This document shows positions 61,369 through 64,000 of a DNA stretch of 64,000 nt, one piece after another. Within the stretch, counting starts at the first letter, position 1. Each line of letters begins with the position of its first letter. The translations under genes were made by a program, and so were the position numbers. The notes under the pieces were generated by a model that was given only the letters and a program-made list of their open reading frames with translations, searched no databases and was not told the origin of the DNA. This stretch comes from JBBDYH01 sp040901795. Its GTDB lineage: Bacteria > Planctomycetota > Planctomycetia > Pirellulales > JALHPA01. The DNA is taken from the NCBI GenBank assembly GCA_040901795.1, contig JBBDYH010000144.1, positions 9,744-73,743 of the forward strand, written 5' to 3'.

Positions 61369-63858
61369 ATGGCTCGATATCTCTTTCATGTCGCTTTGGT
61401 GCTGTTAATCATCACCGCTTCGTCAGCCGCGGCGGAGGTTTCGCTCAAAGACCACGAAAACCGCTTCGAGATCACACTCTTCGCCGAACAGCCGCAAATC
61501 GTCAATCCAATCGGCATACAGGTGGACGACCGCGGCCGGGTCTTTGTGATCGAAAGCCATACCCACTTCCGGCCCAAGGACTACGGCGAGCCGAAGGCCG
61601 ACCGCATTCTGTTGCTCGAAGACACCAATGGCGATCAGCGGGCGGATAAGCGAACCATCTTTCACGAGGGGTTCGTCCATGCGATGGATCTCGCGCTCCA
61701 TGACGATGGCTCACTGTACGTCGCCACGCGTTCGGCGGTGCATCGGCTGCGAGACAAAGACAACGACGGCCGTGCCGACGAAGCAGTAAAGCTCATCGAT
61801 TTGCAGACCAAGGGAAACTACCCGCACAACGGGCTTTCGGGGTTGGCCTTCGACCGCAAAGGCGGCATGTACTTCGGCTTCGGCGAAAATCTCGGCGAGG
61901 CGTACAAGCTGGTGGGTAGCGACGGTACGACTCTCGCCGGCCAGGGGGAAGGTGGTAATGTCTATCACTGCCAGCTCGACGGCACAAAGCTTCGCCAGGT
62001 CGCAACTGGGTTCTGGAATCCGTTCGGTCTGTGCGTCGATCCGGCGGGCAACGTCTTCGCCACCGACAACGACCCCGACAGCTCGCCGCCATGCCGGCTG
62101 TTGCACGTCATCGAAGGCGGCGACTACGGCTACGAGTTCCGCTACGGTCGCTCGGGACTGCACGTCTTTCAATCCTGGCACGGCGAATTGCCCGGCACGC
62201 TCCCCATGGTGACCGGCACGGGTGAGGCCCCCTGCGAGATCATTCCCTACGACGGCGGCCTGTTGGTCGCCTCGTGGGCAGATAACCGGCTGGAGCACTA
62301 CACACTTAAGCCGCGCGGCGCATCGTTCGCGGCCGATCGCAAGATTCTCATCAGCGGCGATTTGAACTTCCGCCCCGTCGGCATCGGCGCGGCGAAGGAC
62401 GGCACACTGTATGTCAGCGACTGGGCCAGCGCGAGTTATGAATTGCCGGGAAAAGGCAAGGTTTGGCGACTTAAGCCGAAAGAGGCGCCGAGCCGATCGA
62501 CCGCCATCGCATCCGAGAATTCGCTTGCGGCGATCCACAGCGCCAAAACCGCCGACTTGCTGCCCCAGTTGATCAGCAGCGACCCGTTTATCCGCGCCGC
62601 GGCAATCGAGCGCCTGTCTCAGCTTTTGTCTAACCATCCGAGCGAGCGTAAGGTGCTGCAGGAAACACTCGCTGTGGGCATCGACACCGACTATTGCGGC
62701 ATCCTTGCGGCACTACGGCGCTCGACGTGGGACAAGCGGCATGATTTCATCCCGCAATTCCTGCAGAACCGTGCGCCGGAAGTTCGTTTCCTGGCGCTGA
62801 AATGGATCGCCGACGAGCGGCTCGCCGGGGCCCGCGATGGCGTAGCAGACGGCCTGCGCGACGCGAATCTGACCCGTGATTTGTTGGCTGCACACTTGGC
62901 GGCGCTCGAGCGGATCGATGGCAAGAAAATTGGCGACCTCCCCGATCCTGCGCTCGTGCTGCCGATTGTTAAGAACGTAGATTTGTCACCCAAGTTGCGC
63001 GCCTTTGCCTTAAGGCTGCTTCCGCCGCAGCATCCGGCGTTGTCGCTCCAGCTCCTTCAGTCGCTCTTCGCGCAGACGGACCTTGAGCTCAGGTTGGAAG
63101 TGCTGCGCACCGCGAACGAGCGGCCTACCGACGAACGCCGCCGCTGGATGGAGCGGATTGCGGCTGATGAAAAGGAGCACGTGACGCTGCGTGCCGAAGC
63201 AGCAAGCGGCTTGGCCGGAGACGCTGCGTTCAAGAGCACCTTGATCATGCTCGCGCTTGACGACAACGCTTCTTTGCGGAACGAGGCGCTGCGCTCGCTC
63301 GTCGACATGTCGCTTACCAAGGACGACAAAGAGCGACTGTCGGCGCTAAAGGAACCGCCCGAGGCCGCACGGCTACTAGGCGAGACCCCGCCAGCGCCGC
63401 CGCTCGACGACATGGCCGCATGGCTCGAACGAACCGCCGGCGAAGGCGATCCGGAAGCCGGCCGGCGGATTTTCTTTCACAGCAAAGTCGGCTACTGCTC
63501 GCGCTGTCACCGCTATGACGGTCGCGGCAATCACGTCGGCCCGGACCTGACGAAGATCCACGAGCGCGGCCGCGAGTGGCTGCTCACTTCGATCATCCAG
63601 CCGGCGCGCGACATTGCCCCGGCATACGTCCAATGGCAAATCGTGATGCAGGACGGCACGTCGCGCGTCGGCATTTCGCTCCGCAAAGGCAGCCACAGCG
63701 AGGACTACCTCGGTGCCGATGGCAAGACGTTCTCCGTCCGGCTCGCCGACATGGAATCGCGCAGCGAAATCGCAACCTCCATGATGCCCGACGGTCTGCC
63801 ACAAGCCATGACCGCCAAAGAACTCCGCGACGTGATGGCGTTTTTGCTAGGTAAGTAA
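61369..63858 (+). CDS. PVC-type heme-binding dehydrogenase (beta-propeller, HEAT, cytochrome c)
   Basis: 829 residues, signal peptide (FHVALVLLIITASSAAA). Residues 25-370 form a sorbosone-dehydrogenase-like propeller: IVNPIGIQVDDRGRVFVIES, FVHAMDLALHDDGSLYVA, NGLSGLAFDRKGGMYFG and VGIGAAKDGTLYVSDW. Residues 380-680 are HEAT-like helices (DPFIRAAAIERLSQLL, LRAEAASGLAG). The last 130 residues are a cytochrome c domain with CSRCH near residue 708 and DLTKIHERGREWLLTSIIQP, the standard PVC signature. Acts in the periplasm or cell surface, probably oxidising a sugar and passing electrons through its heme. Common and amplified in planctomycetes. Confidence 0.92.
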   Translation: MARYLFHVALVLLIITASSAAAEVSLKDHENRFEITLFAEQPQIVNPIGIQVDDRGRVFVIESHTHFRPKDYGEPKADRILLLEDTNGDQRADKRTIFHEGFVHAMDLALHDDGSLYVATRSAVHRLRDKDNDGRADEAVKLIDLQTKGNYPHNGLSGLAFDRKGGMYFGFGENLGEAYKLVGSDGTTLAGQGEGGNVYHCQLDGTKLRQVATGFWNPFGLCVDPAGNVFATDNDPDSSPPCRLLHVIEGGDYGYEFRYGRSGLHVFQSWHGELPGTLPMVTGTGEAPCEIIPYDGGLLVASWADNRLEHYTLKPRGASFAADRKILISGDLNFRPVGIGAAKDGTLYVSDWASASYELPGKGKVWRLKPKEAPSRSTAIASENSLAAIHSAKTADLLPQLISSDPFIRAAAIERLSQLLSNHPSERKVLQETLAVGIDTDYCGILAALRRSTWDKRHDFIPQFLQNRAPEVRFLALKWIADERLAGARDGVADGLRDANLTRDLLAAHLAALERIDGKKIGDLPDPALVLPIVKNVDLSPKLRAFALRLLPPQHPALSLQLLQSLFAQTDLELRLEVLRTANERPTDERRRWMERIAADEKEHVTLRAEAASGLAGDAAFKSTLIMLALDDNASLRNEALRSLVDMSLTKDDKERLSALKEPPEAARLLGETPPAPPLDDMAAWLERTAGEGDPEAGRRIFFHSKVGYCSRCHRYDGRGNHVGPDLTKIHERGREWLLTSIIQPARDIAPAYVQWQIVMQDGTSRVGISLRKGSHSEDYLGADGKTFSVRLADMESRSEIATSMMPDGLPQAMTAKELRDVMAFLLGK

Positions 63859-63883
63859 GGGATAGGAGAGAGAGTGTGTGTAG

Positions 63884-64000
63884 CCCGCCCAGTCTCATTC
63901 GGCCAATGACGTCGAGATGTACACGGTGAGATTTGCGGAAGTCGTGTTCGTACTGCACGCTTTTCAGAAGAAGTCAAAAAGAGGCAGCGCGACGCCCAAA
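63884..64000 (+). pseudogene. 5'-truncated HigB/Gp49-like toxin, continues past the window
   Basis: The frame from a stop at 63881-63883 reads VEMYTVRFAEVVFVLHAFQ, then KKSKRGSATPK, nearly the same as the core of the toxin at 10506-10904 (YTVKFAGVVYVLHAFQ, KKSKSGIKTP). The N-terminal half is missing. Whether an antitoxin follows cannot be seen. Confidence 0.7.

Overview
This window looks like a piece of a planctomycete chromosome, most likely Pirellulales or a close relative. Evidence for that: a DUF1552 gene paired with a DUF1587/1592/1588/1585 cytochrome gene, a PVC-type heme-binding dehydrogenase, two extracellular proteins with the planctomycete N-terminal secretion motif, PEP-CTERM proteins, an ECF sigma factor beside a Ser/Thr kinase, short 'FSLRSL' membrane proteins, and a large load of dispersed short palindromes. 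All gene identities come from reading translations by eye; no database search was possible.

Layout. 1-5.4 kb: the end of an HlyD-type adaptor cut by the window edge, two tandem secreted paralogues, remnants of a PadR regulator and a membrane protein, a CheY-like regulator and a small zinc-ribbon protein. 5.5-9.6 kb: a secreted CehA/McbA-type metallohydrolase and a pectate lyase. 9.6-14.1 kb: a decayed accessory stretch with repeat mosaics, a GH32 remnant, an intact HigB/HigA-like toxin-antitoxin pair, broken TIR-like and winged-helix fragments, an unknown gene, a flavoprotein remnant and an orphan promoter-terminator pair. 14.2-20.5 kb: metabolic genes on + (C45-like hydrolase, SDR, miaE, Zn-dehydrogenase with a sugar-phosphate isomerase-like partner, a membrane protein). 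20.5-31.7 kb: a DUF11 envelope protein, FHA-EAL protein, HMA metallochaperone, epimerase, thioredoxin-like lipoprotein, and a two-gene phosphorelay. 31.9-36.5 kb: a PEP-CTERM protein and the DUF1552/cytochrome pair. 36.9-43.1 kb: the mutagenic repair cassette imuA-imuB-dnaE2, preceded by a LexA-like palindrome. 43.2-53.3 kb: Moco/pentapeptide oxidoreductase, cupin-TPR protein, PEP-CTERM remnant, cupin, kinase/SUMF1/hydrolase fusion, ECF sigma factor, and a desaturase with an internal stop. 53.6-64 kb: a second CehA-type hydrolase, a cyclase-fold/WD40 protein, double GNAT, esterase, PVC dehydrogenase, and a 5'-truncated second toxin copy at the edge.

The most unusual signal is that dispersed hairpin repeats of this genome also sit inside conserved protein genes, in frame and without stop codons: twice in dnaE2, as a compound block in imuB, and once in the Ser/Thr kinase. 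They also supply the stop codons of at least three other genes. Many of these hairpins share a TCC or GGA three-base loop with stems that differ in sequence but always pair.
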